From Oscillospiraceae bacterium (lineage in GTDB: Bacteria > Bacillota_A > Clostridia > Oscillospirales > Oscillospiraceae), in contig JAFQUA010000057.1 in assembly GCA_017408725.1 (NCBI GenBank), positions 1 to 29,404 on the forward strand: a DNA stretch of 29,404 bases, written 5' to 3'. Numbering within the stretch: the first letter of the stretch is position 1; each line of letters opens with the position of its first letter. Made by a program: the position numbers and the translations under genes. The notes beneath the pieces were generated by a model. The model had not been told where the DNA came from, ran no database searches, and saw nothing but the letters and a program-made list of their open reading frames with translations. Of the stretch, positions 1 through 8,966 are shown piece by piece.

Positions 1-309
1 ATCGTGGGCACCGGTAGGCTGGCTCCAGACGGGATAACCCTTTTCGTCTAGACCGATTGCCGTAAACAGAGAAACTGCGGTATCGGGCGTCCAGTCAGCC
101 TGTGAAGTGTGCGCCTGCACCACCTTGTAAAGCTGAGGGTCACCCACGCTGTTCTCGCCATAGGTCACGAACTCGCCCACGGAGTAGGACTTACCAACCG
201 CCCAAGGGTCGTAGATCGTGGCGATCTCCATCGCCTGTTCGTCAGTTAGGCTTGCGGCGAATAACTGTACAGCCTTGCGGAACTGTTCTGCTGCCTGTAA
301 CTTGTTCAT
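1..309 (-). CDS. Tail/fibre protein with carbohydrate-binding (chitin-binding-like) module, 3' end cut by window edge
   Basis: The reading frame starts at ATG 309 and is open to base 1, giving 103 residues of a longer protein. Residues 1-35 look helical (MNKLQAAEQFRKAVQLFAAS). They are followed by a segment rich in Trp, Tyr and Gly, with motifs DPWAVGKSYSVGEFV and YKVVQAHTSQADWTPD, and then the motif VWSQPTGAHD. This arrangement is familiar from Bacillota phage tail proteins carrying CBM5/12-type modules. It probably binds a cell-surface or mucus glycan at the fibre tip, which is inference. The start overlaps the upstream stop as TGATG, so translation is probably coupled. Confidence 0.7.
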   Translation of the reverse strand, partial: MNKLQAAEQFRKAVQLFAASLTDEQAMEIATIYDPWAVGKSYSVGEFVTYGENSVGDPQLYKVVQAHTSQADWTPDTAVSLFTAIGLDEKGYPVWSQPTGAHD

Positions 310-545
310 CACATCACCCCCAGCATAGCGTTAAGGATTTCGTCTGTGGTAGGCTCTGCCACAGGCTCCGGCTGTCCATCGTCCTCAATGGTGTACTCAC
401 CGTTGTAGGCTTCACGCTTGGCGATTTCCTCGTTGGCTTCGTTCCAATCCATAGACTTTTCAAGGAAAATCTGCTCAATAATTGGTTCTTCCTCTGTGCC
501 ACGCTTGATTTCAGCAGACAGGTATTTGTATTTAATAACTTTCAT
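309..545 (-). CDS. Small acidic phage protein of the fibre region
   Basis: A 78-residue protein starts at ATG 545 behind a GGGGG-type ribosome binding site. It is acidic, with a C-terminal stretch rich in Pro and Glu (EPVAEPTTDEI). Small proteins of this kind often sit between fibre genes in Clostridia phages, but I know no function for them. It has no signal peptide or membrane segment. Its stop overlaps the start of the next gene by one base, so the two are probably made together. A role as a fibre accessory or chaperone is a guess from position only. Confidence 0.6.
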   Translation of the reverse strand: MKVIKYKYLSAEIKRGTEEEPIIEQIFLEKSMDWNEANEEIAKREAYNGEYTIEDDGQPEPVAEPTTDEILNAMLGVM

Positions 546-557
546 TGTTTTGCCCCC

Positions 558-1370
558 TTAGTCCTTTGTATACCACAATTGGCAATATATGGTGGCTGCT
601 GAGCTATAAGAGGAACCACGATACGCAGTCAATTCCACTGTGCCGTTATTGGATGTATCTGTACCGATCCATTGTCCCCAGGAATCTATCGTATCTAAAG
701 TATAAAGGGAAGGAAGAGAGACTTTGCTCCAACTGCCTGTTGCGGTTCCACTGTGCTGGATAAGGTTTGTTACTTTGATGCCTGTGTCTACTTTAAGTTT
801 GCCGGTTGTCAGCTGTCCAAGGTTAATTAAAGCAGTCCAAACAGCCTTGCCGTTCCACCTCTCCGTTGTGCGGTATTCCACGCCTGGAACCATGGGCGGG
901 TTAACCCACTCCCATTCCTCTGTGCAGTAACGTGTCATGCACTGCCCTGCGTTATCTATGTGATAGTTCCAAACAGTTTGAACAAATACGCCGTCCCCCA
1001 ATCCATCTACGCGCATGAAGGAAAACATACCATTATTCCACTTATCAAAAATAGGAACATTTGCAGGCAAATGCGAATCCCACCAATAGTTTCCGCTTTG
1101 CCATACATTGTTCAAATCGTCTGCGCTTGTCAGCTTTTTTGCTTCACCGCCCAAACCATACCCAGCCGGGGCTTTAAGCGCCAAAGCCGCACCAACAGCC
1201 GCCGCATCCGCCGCCCGCCCCGCGACAGATAGGGTGGTGTCCATTACTGCATCCGCACCCGGTGCGCCTTGAGGACCTTGCGGACCTTGTATTCCCTGTG
1301 GGCCCTGCGGACCTTGTATTCCCTGTGGGCCCTGCGGGCCCACCACTTTTCCTAAATCAACTCTAGGCAT
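558..1370 (-). CDS. Fibre protein: collagen-like repeat followed by pyocin-knob-like domain
   Basis: This 270-residue protein begins with a short N-terminal segment. Residues about 10-38 are a Gly-X-Y collagen-like run (repeats of GPQGPQGIQ). From about residue 75 a region resembling the pyocin-knob domain of tail fibres follows ([15 protein letters not shown], then a Trp-rich stretch to about 160). The C-terminal 100 residues are beta-rich with many Ser, Thr and Gly. Collagen-like repeats trimerise and knob domains contact the host, so this is very likely a receptor-binding fibre. It starts at ATG 1370 behind AAGGAGG. I looked for a C-terminal variable repeat matching the DGR template in this window and found none. 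Confidence 0.75.
   Translation of the reverse strand: MPRVDLGKVVGPQGPQGIQGPQGPQGIQGPQGPQGAPGADAVMDTTLSVAGRAADAAAVGAALALKAPAGYGLGGEAKKLTSADDLNNVWQSGNYWWDSHLPANVPIFDKWNNGMFSFMRVDGLGDGVFVQTVWNYHIDNAGQCMTRYCTEEWEWVNPPMVPGVEYRTTERWNGKAVWTALINLGQLTTGKLKVDTGIKVTNLIQHSGTATGSWSKVSLPSLYTLDTIDSWGQWIGTDTSNNGTVELTAYRGSSYSSAATIYCQLWYTKD
1281..1334 (-). repeat. Two exact 27-bp tandem copies in the collagen-like coding region
   Basis: The 27-bp unit at 1281-1307 is repeated exactly at 1308-1334. Each copy encodes nine residues (three Gly-X-Y triplets). Exact copies at the DNA level suggest recent duplication or slippage, which would change the fibre stalk length. Confidence 0.85.
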
Positions 1371-1381
1371 ATTCGCCCTCC

Positions 1382-2341
1382 TTACAATTCAAGAATCAGA
1401 TGTCCATCCGCATTGATGGACAGATCAGGCGCTTCATCGCCGCTGTAAATGCACTGCAGTATTCCGTCCTCCGTCACATTGAACGAAATAAAACCGGTTG
1501 CCTCCACCGCCACACCGTTGATACCCCGTTCACCCTGCGGCCCCTGCACACCCTGCGGGCCTTGCGGTCCGGCCTCGCCTTGCGGACCAACCGCGCCCTG
1601 CGGGATCCTGAAGTGAAGCTCCAGCGCTCCGCCGGTTTCCGTCTTCTGAACATTCGCATTGCTGCCCGGCGCCAGAGTCTCGGCACTGACCTTCATATCC
1701 TGAATCGCACTGCGCGCATTCACTGCATCCCTTGCCGCCGCAGTGGCTGTCTCCATCGTCTGTGCGATCACAGCACCCTGAATGTCGGCCATATCCAGCA
1801 GGTCGATCCACTGGGCATCGTCCTCCTGCCGCCACTGGATCACATTGCCTTCGTAGCGCAGTACCAGACTTGCGCCATCCTCGCCAATCAGCGACCGCAC
1901 ATACTCTTCTTCCGTTCCGGTAAAACCGTGCTTCACTGCAAGGCCGTACGCGCTTATGAAGTACCGGTTGCTGCTGATCGTACATCCTGTTCCCTGGGAC
2001 GGCTCATAGGTATCGGCAAGCCAGCGCACAAAATCGTTATAATGGGAGTTGAACATCTCCATCGTGTTCTGATATTTGTTGTACTCGCCGTTTTCAAAAT
2101 CGATCTTGGCTCCCAGCCACAGGTCATATAGATCATCATAGGGAAACTCGATCAGCGGTTCCTTTTCCAAATCGCCCGGATATGCATACGCCTGCTTCTG
2201 CGCTTCCGCAATGTCCAGAAGGTACACGCTTGCCGCCACCTTGCCGTCCAGCAGGGATATCCATCGCAGCTTTATCTTTTCCGAAAAATCGTTGGGCTTC
2301 GTCTCATCCACCCGTTCGATAATTTCCTTGATCGTTGCCAT
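1382..2341 (-). CDS. Fibre/baseplate-type protein with collagen-like segment
   Basis: I place the start at ATG 2341, giving 319 residues, because an AAGGGGGC ribosome binding site lies just before it. A longer frame to 2392 runs into the terminator-like hairpin. The N-terminal half is globular and acidic ([20 protein letters not shown]), resembling the small phage proteins that connect to the tail machinery. The middle has a short Ala-rich helical stretch near residue 200. Residues about 250-277 form a collagen-like run ([19 protein letters not shown]). The last 40 residues are beta-rich and end near [14 protein letters not shown]. It is probably a fibre stalk or its attachment protein; the exact role is not known. 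Confidence 0.7.
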   Translation of the reverse strand: MATIKEIIERVDETKPNDFSEKIKLRWISLLDGKVAASVYLLDIAEAQKQAYAYPGDLEKEPLIEFPYDDLYDLWLGAKIDFENGEYNKYQNTMEMFNSHYNDFVRWLADTYEPSQGTGCTISSNRYFISAYGLAVKHGFTGTEEEYVRSLIGEDGASLVLRYEGNVIQWRQEDDAQWIDLLDMADIQGAVIAQTMETATAAARDAVNARSAIQDMKVSAETLAPGSNANVQKTETGGALELHFRIPQGAVGPQGEAGPQGPQGVQGPQGERGINGVAVEATGFISFNVTEDGILQCIYSGDEAPDLSINADGHLILEL

Positions 2342-2360
2342 ATTTGCCCCCTTCCACGCA

Positions 2361-2390
2361 GAAAGGGCACGGGCATTACGCCCATGCCCC
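2361..2390 (-). terminator. Rho-independent-type terminator after the capsid gene
   Basis: On the minus strand a ten-pair stem (GGGCATGGGC with GCCCGTGCCC, including one U-G pair) has a five-base loop and is followed by TTTCT. It lies between the capsid stop and the next gene, so it may reduce transcription from the head genes into the fibre genes. Confidence 0.55.
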
Positions 2391-2413
2391 ATCGCGTTTA
2401 TGCAGTTGCGCCC

Positions 2414-3430
2414 TTACAGATCCAGCGTGGCCAGATCCACGCCGCCTTCCATACCGCCACAGGCGGCAAAGCGCCAGTTGTTGAAGCAGGCATTGAAGCG
2501 GCTGCGGCCCTTCCAGCGGTTGGCGTCGGTACCATCATCGATGATGGACTTGATCTTCAGCTTCACGCGGTCATTCCAAACCGCACCGCCGTAGTTCTCA
2601 TTGAACTGGCTGTCCAGCATGATCCAAGGCTTCTTGCCCTTGGCAAGGAACTGGTTCAGGTAGGGCCACATGATCACATTCCAGCGGCCGTACTGGAAGT
2701 TGAACGCATGAGTGTTGGAAACGCTGTCCTGATCAGAACCAACAGCCTCGAACACCTTGCGTTTCAGAGATGCGTACTCAGGGATCAGAATGGTGTCAGG
2801 AGACACATCCAGGATCTCATCGTTCTCGCCCTTGAAAAGGTGCATAGCTGCTTCCATTCTGTCCAGCGCGTCCAGACTGAACTCGTTGGAGAACAGATTG
2901 CACTGCTTGGCACCCTTCTTGATGGGTGCGTGCTGGGTGTGGAACACGGGCAGCTTATCCGCGCCGGTGACATCAAACACCTTGCCGCGGTAGGTGATGG
3001 TCTTCTGGCCGGAGATCGCGCCGGCAAAGAGAGCAGCGCCGAACTTCTCACGGGTCCGGTTGTAGGCGGTGACGAACTTGCGGGGCTGCTGCGTCAGATC
3101 CAGCATCTTGGAGTCCTCGACCATCTCCTCGGAAATGGAGAAGGAATTCTTCCAGGTCTCATAGACCAGCAGCTTCTGGTTGCCCTCCTGCATGCTGTCC
3201 TCGGGATAGTGGCCGTTTTCGCCGACGGGATCAAAGCCATCCATGCCGGTCAGCTCGGTCAGCAGATCGCCGTAGTTGTCAGAGGTGCCCATTTTGAACA
3301 GATATTTCAGTGCGCTGTTCTTTTCGCACTCCTCGGTGTAGCTCTCTACAAACATCCGGATCGGTGCCTGGCAGTTGCCGTAGATGGAATTGTTGACACC
3401 GGAACCTTCAGAAAAAATAATACCTGCCAT
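2414..3430 (-). CDS. Major capsid (coat) protein
   Basis: This 338-residue protein builds the icosahedral shell. It follows scaffold and decoration genes in the usual head order, and its sequence has the look of HK97-fold coat proteins. Examples are an early Trp/Lys-rich segment (YETWKNSFSISEEMVEDS), which fits the spine-helix region, and a conserved central stretch on folding and product formation (FDVTGADKLPVFHTQHAP), similar to Mu-like and related coats. There is no cleavable signal. The start is ATG 3430 behind AAAGGAGA. The family assignment rests on recognisable motifs plus gene order, not on an alignment. The C-terminus is rich in Gly and aromatic residues. Confidence 0.85.
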   Translation of the reverse strand: MAGIIFSEGSGVNNSIYGNCQAPIRMFVESYTEECEKNSALKYLFKMGTSDNYGDLLTELTGMDGFDPVGENGHYPEDSMQEGNQKLLVYETWKNSFSISEEMVEDSKMLDLTQQPRKFVTAYNRTREKFGAALFAGAISGQKTITYRGKVFDVTGADKLPVFHTQHAPIKKGAKQCNLFSNEFSLDALDRMEAAMHLFKGENDEILDVSPDTILIPEYASLKRKVFEAVGSDQDSVSNTHAFNFQYGRWNVIMWPYLNQFLAKGKKPWIMLDSQFNENYGGAVWNDRVKLKIKSIIDDGTDANRWKGRSRFNACFNNWRFAACGGMEGGVDLATLDL

Positions 3431-3451
3431 GATTTACTGTCTCCTTTCGTC

Positions 3452-3841
3452 TTACTTAAAGCGGCCACGGACAGTGGAGCCTGCGGCAGTGCCTTCGATC
3501 TCAACGATCTCAAAGGTACCGGCTGCACCGGCATCTGCCTGCAGACCGCCTGCGCTTACCCGCAGCTTGCCGCCGATCGCAGCACCCTCTGCCGCAGCGC
3601 TGAGCTGGGTTTCGTAGATATAAGAACCAGTCACCCGCTGAACCGGTACGGTTTTGCCGCCGTCAACGGTAACATCCGCCTGACACAGATATGCGGGTGT
3701 GGTTGCGCTGGCACCTTCCACAGGCACCAACTGGCCGCCGCTGACATTCAGCAGCTGACCGACCTTGTATGTACCGGCAGCCGCGGGAAGCCATTCCCAA
3801 GGCTGATGTGTGCCGGTGTCACTCTTGTGAGGGAGAAACAT
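3452..3841 (-). CDS. Head decoration/stabilisation-like protein
   Basis: A 129-residue, Gly/Ala-rich, beta-type protein lies directly upstream of the coat gene. It has the pattern of small head proteins: an N-terminal PHKSDTGTHQPWEWLPA, then short strands (YKVGQLLNVSGGQLVPVEGA), then TPAYLCQADVTVDG. In comparable phages the gene at this place encodes a decoration or capsid-stabilising protein. It starts at ATG 3841 behind AAGGAGG. The role comes mainly from its size, composition and position. Confidence 0.65.
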   Translation of the reverse strand: MFLPHKSDTGTHQPWEWLPAAAGTYKVGQLLNVSGGQLVPVEGASATTPAYLCQADVTVDGGKTVPVQRVTGSYIYETQLSAAAEGAAIGGKLRVSAGGLQADAGAAGTFEIVEIEGTAAGSTVRGRFK

Positions 3842-3846
3842 AACGA

Positions 3847-4845
3847 TTAACCTCCTTGATTGGATAAATATTTGTTAAAGTGAGCCTGGATCTGCGCGTC
3901 CGTGGCTCTGGGATTCATCATGCGGTACAGCCGCATCTGATCAGATGGCACCGATACAGCCCCTGCGCCCCGGGAATTCCCGGTGGAGACCAGATGCTCT
4001 TTGCCGCGTTCATTGGTCTGCGCAGCCTGTCTTGCCCGCTGGGCCTTGCCCTCGGCAATGGCATCCATATTGGCAAGCCGGTACGCGTCCAGAAAGTCCA
4101 TGCCCTTGCCAACATTGGCGCGGAATGCCGCAGCCGTCGGCATCTGAAGAATATCTTGCAGACCCTTGATGCTGGGATTCAGCTCCGCGATCTTTGCCAG
4201 CTGGTCATCGATCCGTGCCTTATCCGCTTCTGCCTTCTGCTGTTCCTGTACGGCAGTGAGCTGGCTTGCCACCTGCTCCGCCTGCTTTACCGCAGGATGA
4301 TTGCTGATCAGCTGATCAAGTGTCTCCTTGCTCAGTTTGCCGCTCTTCAGATCCTGCTGTAGCTTTGCATCGGTAAATCCCTTGTGCCACTGCTCAAATT
4401 CCTGCAAATTCGTGATTGGCTTACCCGTTGCGCTGTCTACAAGACCGGCACGGGCAAAGACCTGATTCAGCTGGGCAGTATACTTTTCCTGCTCCTGCTG
4501 TCTGGCAGCCGCCACAGCGCTCTCCACTGCCGCCTGCTGCTCCTGCTGGCGCCGTCGTGCGGCGTTTGCGCGCCGCTCCTCCGGTGTCTGCACATTTTTG
4601 TGGCTTCCGGTGTCGCTGCCCGCTTCACTTTCCGGCTCTACCGGATCCGCTTCTCCCGCGGCAGGTTCGGTGCTCACACCGGACTCCACATTGGTTTCCT
4701 CCGCTGCAGGTTCGGCGACCTCCTGCACTTGTGCGCCTGATGCGGTATCTTCCACCTGAGGCTCGGCAGCAGGTTCGGCGAGCTCCTGCGCTTGTGCGCC
4801 TAAACCGAAGGCCTCATATAATTTTGCTTCTGTGATCTGGGACAT
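3847..4845 (-). CDS. Capsid scaffolding protein
   Basis: This 332-residue protein has the composition of a scaffold. Residues 15-95 are a low-complexity acidic stretch of Ala, Glu, Pro and Val with duplicated segments (QELAEPAAEPQVEDT, QEVAEPAAEE). A long Gln/Ala/Glu-rich helical and probably coiled-coil region follows (about 90-220). The C-terminus is basic and likely contacts the coat protein. Scaffolds guide coat assembly and leave or are degraded before packaging. It lies between portal and coat, as expected. It starts at ATG 4845 behind GGGGAGG. Confidence 0.75.
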   Translation of the reverse strand: MSQITEAKLYEAFGLGAQAQELAEPAAEPQVEDTASGAQVQEVAEPAAEETNVESGVSTEPAAGEADPVEPESEAGSDTGSHKNVQTPEERRANAARRRQQEQQAAVESAVAAARQQEQEKYTAQLNQVFARAGLVDSATGKPITNLQEFEQWHKGFTDAKLQQDLKSGKLSKETLDQLISNHPAVKQAEQVASQLTAVQEQQKAEADKARIDDQLAKIAELNPSIKGLQDILQMPTAAAFRANVGKGMDFLDAYRLANMDAIAEGKAQRARQAAQTNERGKEHLVSTGNSRGAGAVSVPSDQMRLYRMMNPRATDAQIQAHFNKYLSNQGG

Positions 4846-4936
4846 ATATCCTCCCCTTCGCTTTTCCCAAGCGTTTGGATTTTTCCCCTATTCCATGGGT
4901 AGTTGCCGCCACACTGGCGGATTGTTTGGCAAGTCC

Positions 4937-5071
4937 TTACTTCTTGCCGGTGCGGAGGTCATTGCCGGTCTTCACAACGCCCTTCTTCTGGTCCTTGACC
5001 TGATTGGGCGCCTTCACGACCTGTGTGCCGCCGTTCTTGATCCGGCCGATATAGCCGCTCTTGTTACTCAT
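4937..5071 (-). CDS. 44-residue basic phage protein between portal and scaffold
   Basis: A short gene starts at ATG 5071 behind an excellent AAAGGAGG ribosome binding site eight bases away. It encodes a Lys/Gly-rich 44-residue protein beginning MSNKSGYIGRIKNGG and ending DLRTGKK. It has no membrane segment. Tiny basic proteins at this position occur in related phages; the function is unknown. A perfect six-pair hairpin (4906-4920) lies between it and the scaffold gene. Confidence 0.7.
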   Translation of the reverse strand: MSNKSGYIGRIKNGGTQVVKAPNQVKDQKKGVVKTGNDLRTGKK

Positions 5072-5111
5072 TGCGCTGCCTCCTTTCTCGCAAAATGGTT
5101 ATATCCTCCGC

Positions 5112-7262
5112 CTACATGGCGGTAGATAACGGATTCATTGATGTCTGCTGTGCCGAAGCAGCAGGCGCTCCCATGCCGCCGGCCGGATTCATTCCCTGCA
5201 TACCCATCTGCATACGCATCATCTGCATCTGCTGCGCCTGCTCTTCCTTCAGCCGCTCTTCCAGATACTTCTTGGTATCGCCGGCACCGGGGTAATGCAG
5301 CAGCTCCATCTTGCCCCAGAACAGGATCAGTGTCTTCGTGTCCTTAGGATCGCCGAAGGCGCCCGTCTGCAGGTTCATTCGCGTCTCCTGCCACATAGCT
5401 TCGCGGTTGCTTGCCAAAGGTCCTGCGGTATCGCAGCTGAACAGGAACTGATCATTCCAGTACCACTGACCGTTTTCGTCCTGCTCCAGGAAGTCGTAGC
5501 GGTTGAATTCCTTGTAGACCGCCTCGCCCTTGAAATCCTTGTAGATCACCGGCCGGGGTTCATCCGCATAAGCAAGCTGGAACTTGAACATCAGCTCAAA
5601 CATCTGTGCATATGCCGCCTGCTTCATGACCCGCTGGCTCTCATGCCGTCCGGCAGCCTGCGCTGCCGCGTACTCCTTTGCCTTGCCGGAAGTCGCCGTA
5701 GGATCCTTTCTGCCCTGGAACGAATCCGTAATACCAAGGATCTGCCGTGCTTCCTCGTAAACCTGCGCCAGATACGCCAGTTCAAACTGCAGATTGCCCT
5801 TGAACTCGTATACGCCGATCATGTTCTTTGCCGCCTGATTCGTTACGTACCACTTTTCATAGTCCTTCTGATCGATCCGGAAATTAGTTCCAGACGGCAG
5901 GGTGACACGGGTACCGGCCTTCAGCAGCCGGTCAATGATCTTCTTCTCGATGCGGTTGGTGGTGTTCTGCTGATCCTCGATCACATCCACATCAGAGTTG
6001 CCAAGAAGCTGACCGTAGATGGAAACGCTTCGCTGCAGCACCAGTGGATAGACATCCGGCTTGTAGAATGGCACCAGTGTTGGCACCATCACAGGCATCC
6101 CCATATCGTCAAAGCCGGGATGCTCTCCCGGGATCTCACGTCCGGCAGCCGTGCGAACCGGCACGATCACCTGCTCGTACTCCATTTCCTGGGTCTCCCA
6201 GTCTTCACTGCCGCACCAGGGGCATGGGCCGCCGTCATAGCGCTTTTCCGGTTCTTCGCCCGGTGTCAGCTCCATGCCCTGCAAAAAGGCCTGTTCTTCC
6301 ATGGGTGTGCCCATGGCCTGCGCCGCCAGTTGTGCCGCAAGCTGACGGCCTGCTGTCTTTTCACGCAGCATTTCTTCTTCCGCTACGGCATCCGCCACGT
6401 TGGGCATCTGCACGTTGTTAGAAAGCAGCTGGCCCGGCAAGGGTCTTACCCTGCCGCACTTCCTGCAAACCGGCTGCCGCCGTGCCTGATAATTTTTGTA
6501 GTCCTCCAACTCAATGTCATTGACCCAGGAATAGCGGTCAATGCCGCCTTCGTCGTTTCTCTCGAAGCCCACATACTGGGTCAGTGCGTCCTCATTGTTG
6601 TCCGCATGCTCCACACCGCGGATCTCCGGCTCCGATTCGCTTTCCGTGTAGACATCGATGCCATATGTACGCTTGATTGCCGCCTTGGTGGTTGGAACCT
6701 TAATGATCACCCAGTCCATATCCTCAACGGCTGTATACACGCCCGGCTGTGGTGCCAGCTGCTTCGGGTGAACCAGTCCCACATCAAGAGCGCCCACCGT
6801 GTGGTGCGTCCGCTTCCGGTTGTCCCATTCGATCATCCAAAGCACACCGCCCTGAATCGGCACCGTCCGCTCGCCCATGTCGTTGTGCTGCTCAAAAGGC
6901 ATCCGGTTCAGTTCGTTTCGCAGAAAGTTCTCGATGATCTCCGCCAGCGGCTCGTCCTTCTGCCGTACCGCCGTCACCTTCGGCTGCGGAATGGTGGAGG
7001 ATACCTTGCTTTCGATATTCTCAAAGATGATATTGCGTACATGAGTCGCCTTCTCGTTGGGCTTGTCCCCATCGATGATCGGCTGCAGGGTCTCATCTCC
7101 GTTATAGAGCTTCTCCCGGTGGTCCATCTTGACCACCATCGGCCCCCAGTCCGTATCGCTTCGGTTCAGCCGCTCCTGCCAGATCTCCAGCTTTCCGGAC
7201 CGTTTTGCCTTCTCCACCGGCTTCGGCTTTCCGTGCTTCTTCCACTTGTTCTTTTTGCTCAT
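5112..7262 (-). CDS. Portal protein (716 residues)
   Basis: The portal is the dodecameric ring at the head vertex through which DNA enters and leaves. The length (716 residues) is close to that of P22-type portals and well above that of the smaller siphophage portals. The N-terminus is very basic (MSKKNKWKKHGKPKPVEKAK). The region around residues 110-200 has the beta-rich wing pattern, including GGVLWMIEWDN. A Cys-rich insertion at about residues 270-360 carries two CxxC pairs (CRKCG, CPWCG), fitting a zinc ribbon. The C-terminus is a Met/Gln-rich helix (QQMQMMRMQMGMQGM). It starts at ATG 7262 behind GGGAGG, directly after terminase. Confidence 0.85.
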   Translation of the reverse strand: MSKKNKWKKHGKPKPVEKAKRSGKLEIWQERLNRSDTDWGPMVVKMDHREKLYNGDETLQPIIDGDKPNEKATHVRNIIFENIESKVSSTIPQPKVTAVRQKDEPLAEIIENFLRNELNRMPFEQHNDMGERTVPIQGGVLWMIEWDNRKRTHHTVGALDVGLVHPKQLAPQPGVYTAVEDMDWVIIKVPTTKAAIKRTYGIDVYTESESEPEIRGVEHADNNEDALTQYVGFERNDEGGIDRYSWVNDIELEDYKNYQARRQPVCRKCGRVRPLPGQLLSNNVQMPNVADAVAEEEMLREKTAGRQLAAQLAAQAMGTPMEEQAFLQGMELTPGEEPEKRYDGGPCPWCGSEDWETQEMEYEQVIVPVRTAAGREIPGEHPGFDDMGMPVMVPTLVPFYKPDVYPLVLQRSVSIYGQLLGNSDVDVIEDQQNTTNRIEKKIIDRLLKAGTRVTLPSGTNFRIDQKDYEKWYVTNQAAKNMIGVYEFKGNLQFELAYLAQVYEEARQILGITDSFQGRKDPTATSGKAKEYAAAQAAGRHESQRVMKQAAYAQMFELMFKFQLAYADEPRPVIYKDFKGEAVYKEFNRYDFLEQDENGQWYWNDQFLFSCDTAGPLASNREAMWQETRMNLQTGAFGDPKDTKTLILFWGKMELLHYPGAGDTKKYLEERLKEEQAQQMQMMRMQMGMQGMNPAGGMGAPAASAQQTSMNPLSTAM

Positions 7263-7268
7263 AGCTTC

Positions 7269-8966
7269 TTACCTCCCGGGCTCTCCCCACAGCCGGATCA
7301 GCATCTCCTGATCCTTGGGGCTTGCCCTGTAATAGTCCTCCCACATATCTTCTGTCCACTGTACCGTCTTTCCGTCGGACACTGCCGCCACAGACACAGC
7401 CTGCTGACTTCGGATAAAGTGGGCAATGGCAAGAGACATTACAAGGTCGTCATGCTCTCCCGCCTCTGCCTGAGGGCGCCAGTTTTCGTTGTAAACGAAG
7501 GTCAGCATTTCCCCCAGCGTATCGTAGTCGTATATGGTTTCCAGCGCCTGCTTGGCCACATCCTTCAGGCCGTCTATGATCAGCGGTCGGCTCTTGGTTG
7601 TGGTCTCAAAGCCGAATGCGTCCATCAGTCCGCCAGTAAAGGTATCCAGCCGCTTACGCACATAGAAATTGGTGTAGCCCAGCTCCTCCAGACACATCTG
7701 CGGGTATGTGGAGTAATTCACTTCGATACCTTCCAGCGCCTCGTTGTAGTAGTGGCCCAGGCAGTACATCTGCTCTGAGAACATCCGTTCGCCGTATTGG
7801 TGATGCACCACCGCCACCTGCTCGCCCGTGCGGTTGTCCAGCACATGAGAAGCAAAGAAGTCGCTGCCGGTACCGGCGGTATCGCCACCCAGCACATATG
7901 GCACTCCTTCTTCCGGATGCACCCGAATGCGGATCGGACCTTTTGTGTCCGGACTCCACCGGAAAGAGCTGATCTTTCCCGCTTCGTCATACTCGATCCG
8001 GAAGCACCCCCGCTCCCATTGCACTTCCCGCACCTGCTCACGGCGAAGCACCAGCGCATCCTTGTCAAATACACATTGACCGGTAGCAATGAATGCCTCG
8101 TCCGGTGTTGCGGGATACTCCTGACGGAACTTGTTCAAATCGCCGCCACAGTTGTTGTCGATGCACCAGCGGCGCCACGACAGCTGTTCATCATCCAGTC
8201 CGAAGGTTTTTGCCAGCTGCTCTTCCTCGTCCGTTCGCTTGAACCCTGCCGGCACTTTCCGCCGGTATTCCTTCATTTCGAACCATGCGAAAAACACGGG
8301 GATAAAGCCTTCCCGACCTTCCCTCTGGGCCTTGACCGCCGCGTCCCACTGCTTTTTGAATTCGTCGTAGCCGTTGGCGGTGGACTCGATCACGATCAGC
8401 GTTCCCGGCTCATCCGGTACCGCCTGCAGCAGGCCGATGAGTGTCGCAAGCTTGTCCCCGGGCCAGAACGCAAATTCCGAAAGATGCAGCGCCTTCAGGG
8501 TGTAGCTTCGACCGACGCCTTCGCCGCCTGCGGTAGCGCACCGGATGGAGCTGCCGAGCCCTTTTGCATTGCCACGGTACCGTGCCGGCTTGTCAAATAC
8601 CAGCTCCTGTGCGTTGGATGCCTTCTGCATCGGCTTCAGCGGATCCGGCAGATACTCATAGAACCGCTTCATCATCTGGAACAGGTTCTTTGTCGCCTCG
8701 TCTTTGTGGGCTACCAGCATTGCTCTTACATTGCAGGCCGTGGCCGCCATCCAGAAGATGATCGCCGCCGTCAGTGTCGAGAAGCCCATCTGTCTGGCTT
8801 TCAGGATGATGATGCGCACCGGCTGCCGTTTCTCCCATCGCTCTTTGATCACCCGGTACAGCCGCAGCTGTGGCTCATTGAGGATCAGCGATATGATGCT
8901 GGATTTCTTGTCAATGATCTTCAGAAAGTGCTGGATGTAAAGCAGACAGTTCAGAAGCAGATTCAA
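7269..8966 (-). CDS. terL: Terminase large subunit (packaging ATPase and nuclease)
   Basis: This is the motor that cuts concatemeric DNA and pumps it into the head through the portal. The Walker A-like motif LKARQMGFST is at residues 55-64. The Walker B-type acidic segment LHLSEF, with the catalytic Glu near residue 164, follows at about 160-165. The C-terminal RNase H-like nuclease starts around residue 355 with GGDTAGTGSD. The length, 565 residues, is normal. The start is TTG at 8966, which overlaps the small-subunit stop; AAGGGG lies upstream. This is one of the safest calls in the window. Confidence 0.93.
   Translation of the reverse strand: MNLLLNCLLYIQHFLKIIDKKSSIISLILNEPQLRLYRVIKERWEKRQPVRIIILKARQMGFSTLTAAIIFWMAATACNVRAMLVAHKDEATKNLFQMMKRFYEYLPDPLKPMQKASNAQELVFDKPARYRGNAKGLGSSIRCATAGGEGVGRSYTLKALHLSEFAFWPGDKLATLIGLLQAVPDEPGTLIVIESTANGYDEFKKQWDAAVKAQREGREGFIPVFFAWFEMKEYRRKVPAGFKRTDEEEQLAKTFGLDDEQLSWRRWCIDNNCGGDLNKFRQEYPATPDEAFIATGQCVFDKDALVLRREQVREVQWERGCFRIEYDEAGKISSFRWSPDTKGPIRIRVHPEEGVPYVLGGDTAGTGSDFFASHVLDNRTGEQVAVVHHQYGERMFSEQMYCLGHYYNEALEGIEVNYSTYPQMCLEELGYTNFYVRKRLDTFTGGLMDAFGFETTTKSRPLIIDGLKDVAKQALETIYDYDTLGEMLTFVYNENWRPQAEAGEHDDLVMSLAIAHFIRSQQAVSVAAVSDGKTVQWTEDMWEDYYRASPKDQEMLIRLWGEPGR

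Noticed and set aside
1281..1334. Tandem repeats as a CRISPR array
   Set aside because: The copies touch without spacers and are coding collagen triplets. No CRISPR array was seen anywhere in the window.
558..1370. Fibre protein as a third DGR target
   Set aside because: I found no segment matching the template repeat, and in particular no SPSG-type lead or VRPF end.
2384..3850. Plus-strand open frame of 488 codons
   Set aside because: It is antisense to the capsid and decoration genes, which are well supported; no start signal or recognisable domain.
5295..7778. Very long plus-strand open frame (827 codons) across the portal gene
   Set aside because: It lies opposite the portal and terminase genes, has no ribosome binding site, and its Leu/Arg/His-rich product looks like a reverse-strand reading.
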